Positions 19,011-29,106 of a stretch of 29,106 bases of DNA are shown here, in pieces. A model generated the notes under the pieces. That model did not search any database and was not told the DNA's origin. It saw only the letters and a list, made by a program, of their open reading frames with translations. A program made the position numbers and the translations under genes. The DNA is from Reticulitermes lucifugus. Its lineage: Eukaryota > Arthropoda > Insecta > Blattodea > Rhinotermitidae. The DNA lies in the NCBI GenBank assembly GCA_026260175.1, contig JAKCWW010007475.1, positions 1-29,106 of the forward strand. Direction: 5' to 3'. How positions within the stretch are numbered: position 1 is the first letter of the stretch; each line of letters starts with the position of its first letter.

Positions 19011-19620
19011 ACATACTTGTAATTTCATTTATGCCCACACTCAAATGCTTAACAGCATTATGTGCAAATCTCTTATACTGCATGTCACCCAAATCAAACA
19101 AATGTGGAATGAACAGAGATGAATTAATTTATGCCCCTCAGTAAAATATGGCTTTCAGTATACTGATTTCCACGAAACTCACAATCACTTAATAAATTTT
19201 GGTGGACAGCTCTTGTATTGAACTTTATCCAAACTGGATGTAAAGTATAGATACAATAGGCAAAACTTAATTTAATCCCTTAAAAAAGTATGGTTTTCAT
19301 TGCGCTAGGTTTCATAGAACAATTGCTCAATGGCATTTGTGGAAATCACACATATTGAATTTCACTCAAACCGGTCGAGAACTATGGAAAGTGCAAGTAG
19401 AAACTCATTTAAACTTGTAAGTATAGTATGACTCTCAGTGTGCTGATCTTCACAAAACTCATGCTTGCTTTACAACTTTTTGTAAAGAACTCCTGTACCA
19501 AATCTCATCCAAATCTGACAAACTGTTCAGTCACTGATATTAGGACACAAATTGATGCAGAGACGAACAATATCTTCACATAAGGCATTCTGTTTTACTT
19601 TATAAAGAACGCCTGAAATG
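19011..19620. repeat. Degenerate tandem array, ~140-bp unit
   Basis: Units start near 19010, 19150, 19290 and 19430 with a partial fifth near 19570, spaced about 140 bases. Units 2 and 4 resemble each other best (CTTTCAGTATACTGAT against CTCTCAGTGTGCTGAT, then AGCTCTTGTA/GAACTCCTGTA, ATCCAAACTG/ATCCAAATCTG). Units 1 and 3 resemble each other best (AGCATTATGTGCAAATC against GGCATTTGTGGAAATC, then CACCCAAATC/CACTCAAACC). This suggests a 280-bp dimer. Non-coding; divergence is high. Confidence 0.65.
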
Positions 19621-19959
19621 CATACAATTAGTATTAAATTAGGAACACTTCATTGTGAGTTCAATAATGGAAGAAACGGGGACCTACTGATCTTTGAGTA
19701 AAATGCTGCTCTACTGTACAAATACTTTCAGCAAGTGCAGACTTTAATACCTGCTAATCTCAATCCTCACCTCTTACAATATAATAAGTTAGGAAGCTGG
19801 GGAATAATGTGCCATCATTCTGGTATATAATTCACATTAATCTGTAGGTTCCATCTGACAACCATCATTCTCACCACAACACCATCTGTGTGAGCAGCAG
19901 AATCTGCATCATGGTAGTCCTATCTGAGATGTACATTCTTTCATCTTGCCTAGTGGACA

Positions 19960-20268
19960 GAGATCTGTCACTCACATGAAACCTAAACTGGATGAGCTCA
20001 CCAGAAACAATGGGAGAAAGGGAGTCTCACACTGTCCACTGACTAAATATTACAAATATTTCTTTTGACACTGAAAATTTTCCTAGTTACTGTGTATTAT
20101 TCTACCGTCATAATTGAGATCTGTCAAGTGCAGCCAAAACTGAACGTGCTCACCACAAACAATGGAAGAAAGGGAGACCAACATTGTCCACTGACTGAAT
20201 ATTACAAACATTTCTTCTGACACTGCACGTTTTCCTAGACACTGTGCATTATCCAACTGTCAGAATTT
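19960..20268. repeat. Tandem duplication, 156-bp unit, two copies
   Basis: GAGATCTGTC begins both copies (19960 and 20116). Shared blocks follow in the same order: GAGCTCACCA/GTGCTCACCA, AACAATGGGAGAAAGGGAG/AACAATGGAAGAAAGGGAG, TGTCCACTGACT, AATATTACAAA, ATTTCTT, TGACACTG, TTTTCCTAG and ACTGTG.ATTAT. Identity looks near 80%. No coding frame. Confidence 0.9.
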
Positions 20269-23200
20269 ACTTACAACAAATACTCATTATACACAGCTAC
20301 AGTATATTAATGTACAAAGGATGGCAAACACTATCAAAATAACTGTGACTAGTTTCAGTGATTAACTTCCAATAAGAAACTCTGATGCAACTAGCTTCAA
20401 ACGTTATCATCTGCATCATAAATGTGCTAGGCATACCAGGCAATAAAGCGCCTTTCATGGAAATAAAAACCAGCAAGATTACTACAAAGAGGCAACTATA
20501 CCATTTTACATCATACAACCTAAATTTCACTTTTTGTCCCTTCATCAGCTGTTGAATCAGTAAGTAGATGGGCACTCCAGGATCTAATATCCAAAATCTA
20601 TGATAGGTCCGATTCCAACAGTGGTGAATATGAAGAATATGTTATTCTATAATGTAATGCCATATAGTTTGTCAGAGAAGTACCAATGTTTTGGAGAACC
20701 CTACCTACAAAACTATACAGCATTCCATCCCAGCAGACTGTAATCTTAATACATCATTTACTCTACAACACTCAGAATTGTACATATTGACTAACCAAGG
20801 GGTAGGGGCCACCTCAAAATTCTAGGTGCCTGAAGGGTGACTTGAATCAAGTCAAACACTGAGAACCCAAACACATTAGGTGCCACTGTGCAAAATTTAG
20901 TTGCCTGGGTAACCCAGAGCCTGGGATCAAACTTCTGCAACTTATCAACTGAATTCATATCTCACAACAGTGATATTAACCTTTAAAGTATGGGAGATTT
21001 AAATCCCAAAGTAGCCGCTGATGGCCAGGGTTCTTTTCACTTTAAATGTCCATTTTCATACCTGCTGATATTATCCGTTGTATTTCATACATTTTTAAAT
21101 AAAAATTACACCCTTAAGAATGAATCCATCTACCCATTATGCAAGTTTCAAGAAAATCCACCTATTTTTACGCAGTTTAGTTGAAGGTCGTTTTTTATTT
21201 GGTTTATTTTTCAGCTCCTGCTGTAAGTGGAAACCATGTGCTATAAAATTTGGAGCTGACTGTACAAGTCATCGTATTTCCTCATACTTTGTTTAGGTTT
21301 CAAGCTTATAATGATGTTTAGGTTTCATGGTAATGCTGGCTTATCTCGGTGCTCAGTGCGAATGAGTTAATATGCAGTCAGTGGGAGAGGTAAGGAATGC
21401 ATACAGATGTTCATTGCTCTGGGTAGTGCAATATGGGACCAGAGGCAAATGTCCTTCATTCTGCTGTATTTCTTCGCAACTTTTTTGAATTTTAGGTTTG
21501 GGCTTATGTCTATCTTCAACTCAACAGTTCAGTCCATTCCTTGTCACAGCAATAACATGTGACAGGCCAGGCAGGGCAGATGTTTGAATCATGATCAGAG
21601 AGTCAGCAACTGGCTTATGCAGTGTAAGAGAATTCGGTGCCGTGTGTGTTCCGCCAAAAACAAAGGAACAAGAACGAAATTCAAGTGCTGAGAATGCAAC
21701 ATAGGGTTGTATGCTATCTCATGTTTCGAGGTATATCACACCAAACTGCATTTCCAACTGACACTAAAATGGAAAGGCAGAACACACAAATGTACATAAA
21801 TATCACCATTGTAATTACTGAACTGATATTTTTCAGTAGCATTTTCTTGATGAAATAATGGGGTGAAGGAGGTGTGGATTTTACAGGAAGGGCTTTATGA
21901 AGGAACAAAGACTTGTCAAAAGGTCCTTTATGTGTGTGTATTAGCTTTACTTCACCAATATGAGGAAAAAATAAGAACTGCAGCCTGGAGACAGCTGTAA
22001 ATAATGCGCGAATCTTGTATGCCTATACAAGCCCTTTAGACAAATACTGTGAAAAAGAGACATGTTAATTACAAATGCAGAAAATTTTAAAAACACCATG
22101 GCGTTGCAGGACAATGTTTTCCCTTTTGGCCCTTGAGGCGATTTATATTGCTGGGACAGTGTTTTCCCATTTGGCCGTAAAGAGTTAATAATGACATTGT
22201 ATTCCGCAGCTGTTCTTTGCAGTAATCTTGAGGTTTTTTTTAACTATTTGTCACTCTTTCATCCTGTAATTTATACACATATTTTCTTCAATGTATATTT
22301 ATCTATGAAATGTTTTAACAACAATAAATCCCATATTTGAATGGCATCTATACCAGTTATGTTTATCAAATATTTATAATTCATATTGGTAGCGCGCAAC
22401 AGACTACGGATATTTATCAGAAAAATATTAATTTCATTTATTTGGTAAAACAGTTTTAAATTCTCTTTGGGCAACCTGCTTAACAGCTGCATAGAAAAAC
22501 AAGACATCACAATCTGCTCTACTTATAATATACTTTTTACACGAATACTTTCACTACAAATTCTTCATTATTTTTCACTTCTTCACACAAAATAAGAGTT
22601 TCTTCATAATAAATATTTTAAAAAAGAACACATAAACAGACTGGTTTATTTAAAAATTTTCACACCTTTTTTATATATAAAAACAGTTGCCTTATGATCT
22701 TTCAGTTTGTGCACTAGAATTCACATTAAACGCAGCTCTTAACCCACCTGCAAACACTCCAATGATGAACAAACAGAGTGAGCCTGTTGTGTATCATGTG
22801 CTGTGGTGCCACTAAATAAATTCATTACCTAAATGGTATTTAGGATTATCATACATTCTTAGGTAACTTTTCTGTTCAATTCAGCAAACTTTGCATGGTT
22901 CAGAAATGTAAACTTAGATGACTTCATATTTATATTGTTCCTACCTTATGTGAATTATTCATAGAAATTATAAATTTAGTACAGCAATCCACATGCAGAA
23001 AGTTTTCTACTAGGAATCAAGATTTCAAACTATAACTGGCAAGACTAAAGTGGCCTTGTTACTTATCCTGGCCAAAGTGCACCTGTTTCTTGTATCTTAG
23101 TGAATACACCCCACAGAGAAATCAAAATATTATGAAAGTAAACCGTCAACAATTAAAAGTCCTAAATTAAAACTTGCATATTGGAATCCACCGCTGTATC

Positions 23201-23879
23201 TTACAAGAAACAAATACTGTAGGTGCCTATAACACCCTGTAAAACTGCAGTATACAAAACAAACAATCAGGCCCCCAAAACATATTTTCATGTGAGCATG
23301 CTAACATGTCAGCACCAAGGACTGTTCCAATAAAACTGAGCAGCCCAAAGTTCATTATTTCTGTTTGAAAAGCATCCTCAAGTATATTTCACCACAACAT
23401 CCTGTAATAATCTTACTAGGGAATTAAATAACAGTGTAAAATTGAACAAATTAAAAAACAGTTTTGTGACGGTTTTTAGCTCTCCAATCATGATAAAATA
23501 ACTGACAAATATTAGAGCCTAGTGGCAGGAGCTTGATGTTACAATGATGTATCAGGAGAATTCTCTTGATGGGAATTTAGAGAGTGTTGTAGCGCCATTG
23601 GTGTTAGCCATTCTCTGGGCAGGCAGCGCTGGAGGAATGGAACACAAGAGCTGAAGTACGCTAGCCGATTAACCCAGGATGGGATCTCCTGGCCGCACAG
23701 TATCTGTAGGTAAAATTACAAAGCAATGGATGACAAAACATTGAATGGTATTGTTCTTTCAATACATACCACAATTTTGTTGCCAGGGTTATACTGGAAC
23801 AGCAACTATGGACCAACAGCAACAAATAGAATGGATTCAGGGTACCATCCCTGACAAATCATGTTGTGCAATTAAATGG
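20269..23879. other. Gene-free interval, probably DESI2 3' flank or intron
   Basis: I see no exon, tRNA or full transposon. A terminal DESI2 exon could lie here, but I could not find a WINRLAY/PKEW-like stretch on the minus strand. A 23-base motif (GGACAATGTTTTCCCTTTTG at 22109 and GGACAGTGTTTTCCCATTTG at 22154) is repeated 45 bases apart. The 60-92-codon frames (20297-20575, 21637-21858, 22271-22510) show no domain. Confidence 0.45.
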
Positions 23880-24470
23880 TATTTGGACTGAATTTGTTTC
23901 TCCATAACAGCAACAGTTACCTTCTAATCAATGTTGTACCCTTCAAAGGAGTCTCCTTATGACTTTATACAACAAGCCCTGCCAGAGTGTTTTGGCTCAA
24001 AGCCTTTCATGGAATACATCCCGCAATTTTACTTGAATCATGGTGATATCATTACATCTCCTTCCTATTAACACCATCTTGAGTTTTGGGAAAAGAAAGA
24101 AGCCATACAGCACTAAATCTACTGAGGACAGAGAGTATGAAATGAGAATCATATTGTTTTTAGCCAGCAATTCATGCAGAGGCAAAGGAGAGTGAGCACA
24201 TGTTGTCACAGTGGAGAAACCAATGCCCCCAAATTCCAAACCTCAAGCCATTTTCACAACACATTTTCCTGCAGACAGTGTAACATGTCGATGTAGTAAT
24301 GTTGATTTCAGTTTGTCCTTGTGGAACAAATTTATAAGGCACATGTCCATGAATGTCAAAAGAAAGAGTATGCATGCTCTTCACATTTGAACATACTTGT
24401 CTTTTTTGGGTACGGAGATGATGGACTCTTTCAGTGAGACAAATGTTGTTGTGTTACAGCCTTATACCAT
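23880..24470 (-). pseudogene. Heavily decayed mariner transposase fragment
   Basis: The minus strand reads, across several frames, KSPSSPYPKK, then a region corresponding to FDI.G.V..KFVPQGQTE, then LLAKNNMILISYS, GFFLFPKLKMVLIGRR and LYKVIRRLL. These follow the order of a C-terminal two-thirds mariner transposase (usual forms: KSPSSPRPKK, PPGQTVN, EFLAKNNM, PPYSPDLAPCDFFLFPKLK, LKGRRF). The second-Asp motif and the third Asp (VLYGFF for APCDFF) are lost, and there are many stops. It is a different family from the two other mariners here and older. The N-terminal end is not recognised. Confidence 0.85.
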
Positions 24471-25246
24471 GCAGGAAATGACTCAGCAGACTCTACTCAA
24501 TCTGCATCCAGCAGCACAAGTTCGTGCTAACAGCAGTAGTGTCATCTCATAGTCAGTCCAAAAAAAATTTCATTGCACCACATAATGAAGATCCAAGCAT
24601 ACAAATGACTGTGAAGAGAACAGCCACAACTTTTTTTTTTGTAATATTAAAAAACTGAAAGAAGTACCTGACAGTATATCAAAGCCAACCACTGGACATA
24701 ATTCTTAGTCAACCTCTGACAGACAGCAAGGTCTCTGTTACTGTTACAGGTTTTGTTGATGTTACATCTTTTAGAAAAATGTTGTAATGAGCAGCAAACT
24801 GGATATCAAAGAACACCTCCTACATCAGCTTCCCCTTTGGCTAAGCAGCATAAAATATTTTCTTCATGGATAATAGGGGGCTTACAGTATGAGGCTCACT
24901 TGGATTCTAAATAAAAAATGTAGCATCGTGTTTCACTGGCTTTGGTAACCCTCTTCAGAATGCCTTTATCAGTATCAAATTTCTCATCATGTCTGTGATA
25001 ATGTGAGGTCATCCTTCATACTGATTGTCTGTGAGAGTTCATGGAACAATGTGTATGTTAAGGTCATCAAGCAGAACATAGCCACACTGATAATCTACAG
25101 ATGGCTTACCACCTGCAGAATGAAGTCTATTGAGACAATGTTTAAAGAGCTGGGTCTTGTAAGTTTTCTGTCTTTATTGAAATCTCCAGTTTTCAGCACA
25201 CAGCCATAATAAAAGAAGATAAATAACTATGAGTTAGAAAAGTTAC
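24471..25246. other. DESI2 intron or flank, no gene seen
   Basis: No exon recognised. A T11 run near 24631 is the only simple repeat. The open frame 25003-25209 (68 codons, plus) has no recognisable domain and is probably chance. Confidence 0.45.
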
Positions 25247-25388
25247 CTGTGTAAATGAGCCTGAGAAGTGATTACAGTTCTTGTTCATAAGGTGATAACG
25301 GTCACCACGAAAATCTTTCCCGAGCTCTGCAACTATTCTCTTTACATCATCTTCGGTAAAATCTGTGTGTCCAACATGAACAGACTGC
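25247..25388 (-). CDS. DESI2: DESI2 exon with catalytic Cys (PPPDE domain)
   Basis: DESI2 (PPPDE1) is a small cytosolic cysteine isopeptidase of the PPPDE fold, reported to act on SUMO or ubiquitin conjugates. On minus, the acceptor is TTGTAG before GCAGTC, and the donor is ACACAG|GTAACT at 25246-25245. The exon encodes HTDFTEDDVKRIVAELGKDF, then YHLMNKNCNHFSGSFTQ. The Cys of NKNCNHF is the catalytic nucleophile of the family (usual form HKNCNHFS). The first base completes an Arg codon with the two bases left by the exon at 25819. It ends in phase 0; the following C-terminal exon, expected to carry a PRWINRLAYFS-like segment, was not found in the window to the left. Confidence 0.95.
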
Positions 25389-25818
25389 CTACAACATAAA
25401 AAAATACATGATAAAACTTAATACAAAATAGCTTACCTCCATCTAGTGCGGAGGTTAAGAACACATGGAGCTATATCACCATTCCTCTCCATGCATTCAT
25501 GACATGGTGTCTACTTATGCATGAGAACAACTTTAGCTTTTTACCTTTTACTACTAAAACATCTAGAGAAGAGAAGACATGAGATCATTCAAGACACATC
25601 ACTTGACATAATCTGATATAATAAAGGTGTTAAAGAATGTCTTTTGTTATACTTTGTTTCTAATACACAATGCAAAAACTGCAAAACATTAAACACAACC
25701 CACCAAAATTCTATATTCATATTTTTTTCTCCCATTCAAGCTACGTGACAGACCTATATAAACCCCCGGCTTAAATACATAAACCACAAAATATATAATG
25801 ACAAAAAACAAATTATAC

Positions 25819-25912
25819 CTGAATTGGAACTGCTCTCCAAGTTCTTCTGCATCTCTTGGATTTATTTCAAATATACCAGAAAATGGAAATGGGTGTCCAC
25901 CATACGCATACT
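25819..25912 (-). CDS. DESI2: DESI2 middle exon
   Basis: On minus, the acceptor is TTGTTGCAG (AG at 25914-25913) and the donor is TTCAG|GTATAA at 25818-25817. 94 bases: two complete the Glu codon from the previous exon, then YAYGGHPFPFSGIFEINPRD, then EELGEQFQF and two bases over. The YGGHP.PFSGIFE.. block is diagnostic for the DESI2 branch of the PPPDE family. All three exons found here have compatible phases (73+94+142 = 309 bases, 103 codons) without a stop. Confidence 0.96.
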
Positions 25913-26089
25913 CTGCAACAAAGTTCACAGAAAAACAAAATAAAGAAGCACATTTAAGATCTGTTGTTATTTTATCATATGGAAGATGTAAGTTATGTGA
26001 CAGCAATGGGTACAGAATGTGGATCACAGAACTCTCCAAGAATATTCCACAGAAAGTCATAACCCATGCAATGGCAATAATATTGTTAC

Positions 26090-26162
26090 CTGTGCCATAG
26101 ATTTCTACTCCTGAATGGAAGACTCCCAGTCCAAGTGATGTTGTATATTCATTAATCCAATA
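26090..26162 (-). CDS. DESI2: DESI2 exon with catalytic His
   Basis: On minus, the acceptor is CTTTTCCAG (AG at 26164-26163) and the donor is GGCACAG|GTAACA at 26089-26088. It encodes YWINEYTTSLGLGVFHSGVE then IYGT plus one base. The His of VFHSGVE is the catalytic histidine that pairs with the Cys of NKNCNHF. The upstream exon, which should encode the start Met and a short V.VYDM-like strand, is not seen up to 29106, so the 5' end lies right of the window. The longer open frame around this exon (25689-26285) runs through both introns and is not the real protein. Confidence 0.95.
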
Positions 26163-26282
26163 CTGGAAAAGAGCAATGCATATGAGAGGACAGTCAACAG
26201 ATGCATTTATGTTTATCTGGTTATGCAGCAAAAGTTCCTGGTTGACCTGCAGAACAGGTGTCCCACACATAACACCCATTAA

Positions 26283-26318
26283 CACTGTGTGTGTGTTTGT
26301 GTGAATGTGTGTGTTCTT
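26283..26318. repeat. Imperfect TG-rich simple repeat
   Basis: CACTGTGTGTGTGTTTGTGT followed by GAATGTGTGTGTTC. Low-complexity DNA in the first visible DESI2 intron, close to the exon at 26090-26162. Confidence 0.85.
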
Positions 26319-26439
26319 TGGGGGTGAAGGGGGATTTTATGGAACATTAGTGTCTATGGCTATTTGCACCCATACAAAATTAAATGTCAACATTCATGTC
26401 ATAACCTAAGGAAAAATTAATATATAAATGTCAAGCTGT

Positions 26440-26800
26440 GTGCATGTGCCCACTAACCCACTGGTTCACAACCCACTACATGCCCAGCCTTTTGCCAGGC
26501 ACACCACGTGTTCTTATCAGAACCGTGATGATGGAGATGGTGTCCATCTCTGAAGTGGAGTATATGAGCCCCCTGACAGGGCTGTCAGCCCAAAAAATAT
26601 CCAGGTTTCATCCCGTGAAAATACAAGCCAGGCACAGCAATCTTCAAACTTCACCCGCTAACACCACTGACTCGCAACCTACTCACAGCCAGGCCTATAT
26701 AAGCAAAGCAGACTGCATGCCAAGTCATATCAGAACCTTGATGATGAAGGCAGAGTTAATTTCTGAACACACTAGTGTACTTTAGCCACCTGACATGGCT
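26440..26800. repeat. Imperfect tandem duplication, ~205-212-bp unit
   Basis: The two halves share ordered blocks: CCCACTAACCCACTG against ACCCGCTAACACCACTG; CACAACCCACTACATGCCCAG against CGCAACCTACTCACAGCCAG; ATCAGAACCGTGATGATGGA against ATCAGAACCTTGATGATGAA; CCCTGACAGGGCTGTCAGCC against ACCTGACATGGCTGTCAGCC. The composition is higher in GC than the flanks, so it may be part of a dispersed repeat. The 115-codon plus frame over it is a by-product. Confidence 0.75.
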
Positions 26801-29030
26801 GTCAGCCTGAGACTTTATTGACTTTTGTTGCCACGAAAGCTTCAAAAACATAAAACATAATATGCCAGACAACAAAGCACACAAGAAATTGAAGGTTACA
26901 AGGGTGTCAAAAGAGAGTACGAGGAAAAACTGTCGAAAGTTTCTAGGAGTTCAGGACACCCGACAGGAACATATAAAAACTGTGTGCACAGAAAACAAAG
27001 GAATCAAATCACTGTGTCTACCTCATCAGAAGATATGCCCATTCCACAAATGTGGCAAGTAACTGGGAAAAGCTACTTGCATTGTAACAGCTATTTGATC
27101 AACAGTCCCTAGCAAATGAACATTGTATCACGCAGTTACATAACAGGAATATGTGATCAGGGGTGCACAAATCCTGGATGCCTGGTTGTCCAAGTGACTA
27201 CACTACATATGGTGATGTATAACATTTTCATTATAATTACTGCAGTTCTCTCTCTCTTCTATCTCTAACCCACACACACATGTATCAGCAGTACGCACAA
27301 CGTGCCAGATAACAGTGAGGTTTACAGGTCACCCCAGCATTGTGGGTGCTCAGTATGGAACTTAACTTATGTCATCCTTCTGGCACTCAGAATGTTGAGG
27401 TGGCTCCCAGATTTTGGAAAATATGTAGACCAGTCTATGAGATTATCTTTTGTACATCCACAGCAGTAATGCTGGACTTCACCACACATCAGGGATGTTT
27501 GTGGTTTTAAAAGTTTAAAAAATTTAGAAAATTTCAGTCAAGATAAACAGGCACATACAGCTACTAAATGAATCAATGAAATGTTAATGATAAATGGCAA
27601 CATACACCAAGAACCAAACGAGAAATGATATGTGACATTACAGTAACTGAAAGTTTAACTCTTTCCATGCCCATTTTTACTTAAACAATTACTTCCATAA
27701 CTGTTAATGCCTACTGTTTAAATGCCATGAGCAGTTTACTTAAATGTTGAGGGGTGGTGGAATATGTTTCCTTTGCCTGCATTTTCAAATACCTAACAGG
27801 CCAGATGAGCCAATGACTTTTAAGTGAGATACGTCATGAGCAGCATAAAAAGAGTTAAATACAAACCACACATGCTAAGACAACTATGAAGTCAAAACCA
27901 AACCAGCAAAGCTAACTTTTAATGCCATATATTATAGTCTAAATATGTGGCACGTCAACATCATATATATATGTTTGAATATCACATTGGCCCTGAACAA
28001 TTAATATGTACTTGTGTGTTGAAAACAATGTAGTGGCAATAAAACTGCCACAGGGTAAGTATTAATTTTTACTCTTCCTTAAGTAGGTACAAGTATTTAT
28101 TCTGTGTTCCTCAAACACCTCTTATTGTCATCACATAAGTCTACAATTTGACCCTATTCTATGCCAGTTCATTTCCAGTCATATCCTTACAAAACACTTC
28201 CATATGGTACACTTTGATATTATCCTCTACCTATACAATGGTCTTCCTTCTTTACATTAGCATCTATAAAAAGCAAGTTGTATGAACATCTTGTTTCTCA
28301 TACATGTGAAATATCTGGCAAACCTGACCTTTATAAAACACATTAAAATATTAGGGAATGAAAACCATGACTATCTCATTCAGGTACAAACATTATCCTC
28401 AGAGCTGCATTTCCAAATTTCTCCACATTCGAATTTCCCTCAGTAAAAAAGATCACATATGCAACTACAGAGCATAAAACAGGTAACTGTTATCTTTGGA
28501 CACAATATTAATGGCCTCAAATCAATTTATTTTATATAATTTCATTCTATAATAAACAATTGAATAAGTTTTGGGGCAATTCATTCAACAATGGAAAGAA
28601 CAAAAGAAAGCTCTCAGAATTATGGTTGACATATGACCTAGATCTCCATCTGTAACTCTTATTTTAAAAACTTAGTGATTTTACCTGTTCCATGCCAACA
28701 TGTATTGTCATTAATGAACTTCATTGTAAATAATTAAGAACATTTTCAAACAAATTCATACGTACACAGTATTAATACAAGGAATAAGCACCATCTTCAC
28801 AGACCAAATGTCAACCTTTAATGTTCTCAGAAAAGTACATTCCATGCAGGCATCAGAATTTTCAACAGTCTACCACACAGTCTCACAAGTCATAAGAATG
28901 AAAAGACACAATATAAAGTAGCAATAACAAAATACTTAAACATATACTCCTTTTACTCTGTAGATGAATTTTGTATATGTAAAGATAATATAATACTGTA
29001 CATACAATGTTCATATTACTCTTCATTCAC
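26801..29030. other. DESI2 upstream intron or flank; no exon found
   Basis: AT-rich. Around 27340-27440 the plus strand reads SVWNLTYVILLALRM and LPDFGKYVDQS, reminiscent of a recurring LINE-associated string in insect genomes, but with no second copy here. The frame 26862-27062 (66 codons, basic) has no recognisable domain. No DESI2 start exon was found. Confidence 0.4.
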
Positions 29031-29032
29031 TC

Positions 29033-29105
29033 ATTCTGTAGTATGTCTTATGACAGGTCCGTAGCCTCTTCCAAAGCGAGTTCTCCACAGGGTGCGATCT
29101 AGTGC
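29033..29105 (-). other. C-terminal coding fragment at the window edge
   Basis: From the right edge, the minus strand is open for 24 codons (ALDRTLWRTRFGRGYGPVIR then HTTE) and stops at TGA (29033-29031 region). The Arg/Trp-rich .DR..WR..FGRGYGPV pattern is like the C-termini of some insect LINE reverse transcriptases, from memory, but a last exon of a host gene is also possible. Cut off by the window edge. Confidence 0.35.
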
Positions 29106-29106
29106 T

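Noticed and set aside
21520..21550. A CDKEWT reading on minus as the DESI2 PKEW exon
   Set aside because: Flanking residues do not match and a stop follows within a few codons.
25689..26285. A 198-codon minus-strand open frame as one DESI2 protein
   Set aside because: It runs through two introns. Only 26162-26090 and 25912-25819 match the family, and canonical GT-AG sites join them with the third exon in frame.

Overview
The window looks like nuclear DNA of an insect. Genes are split by GT-AG introns, intergenic DNA is AT-rich, and decayed transposons are dense. The mix (mariner/DD41D elements, an RNase H-bearing LINE, an RTE-like LINE remnant, a tRNA-derived SINE with a TTTACC-type tail) suggests a polyneopteran such as a termite or cockroach. 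That placement is a recollection-based inference, not proof.

Two host genes are supported, both partial. At the left, on +, four exons (1325-1499, 3170-3235, 3325-3473, 4851-4943) join in frame into the last 160 residues and the stop codon of tubulin-folding cofactor E (TBCE). At the right, on -, three exons (26162-26090, 25912-25819, 25388-25247) join in frame into 103 residues of the PPPDE-type isopeptidase DESI2, including its catalytic His and Cys. The DESI2 first exon and last exon were not found. The genes are convergent, and about 20 kb of mostly repeat-derived DNA lies between them.

The region between the genes is layered. (a) Inside the first TBCE intron of the window, an RTE-like LINE remnant is split by a foldback element and again by a small palindromic insertion with 12-bp flanking repeats. 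(b) At 5.4-8.1 kb, a dispersed repeat (called R here) carries a TA-target inverted-repeat element, which itself carries a nearly intact DD41D (rosa-type) mariner. (c) At 8.45-9.74 kb there is a decayed DD34D mariner. (d) At 12.16-12.86 kb there is a probable pogo/Tigger-like remnant with a nested SINE. (e) At 12,885-16,984 a 4.1-kb LINE with endonuclease, reverse transcriptase, RNase H and CCHC parts is flanked by a 13-bp target duplication; it landed in an inverted second copy of repeat R. (f) At 19.0-20.3 kb there are two degenerate tandem arrays (about 140-bp and 156-bp units). (g) At 23.9-24.5 kb there is a third, very decayed mariner.

I found no operon, CRISPR, rRNA or convincing stand-alone tRNA, and no new defence or metabolic system. 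The most informative content is the nested-insertion record, the near-intact DD41D transposase and the 47-bp perfect palindrome. Coordinates of decayed elements without clear ends are approximate.
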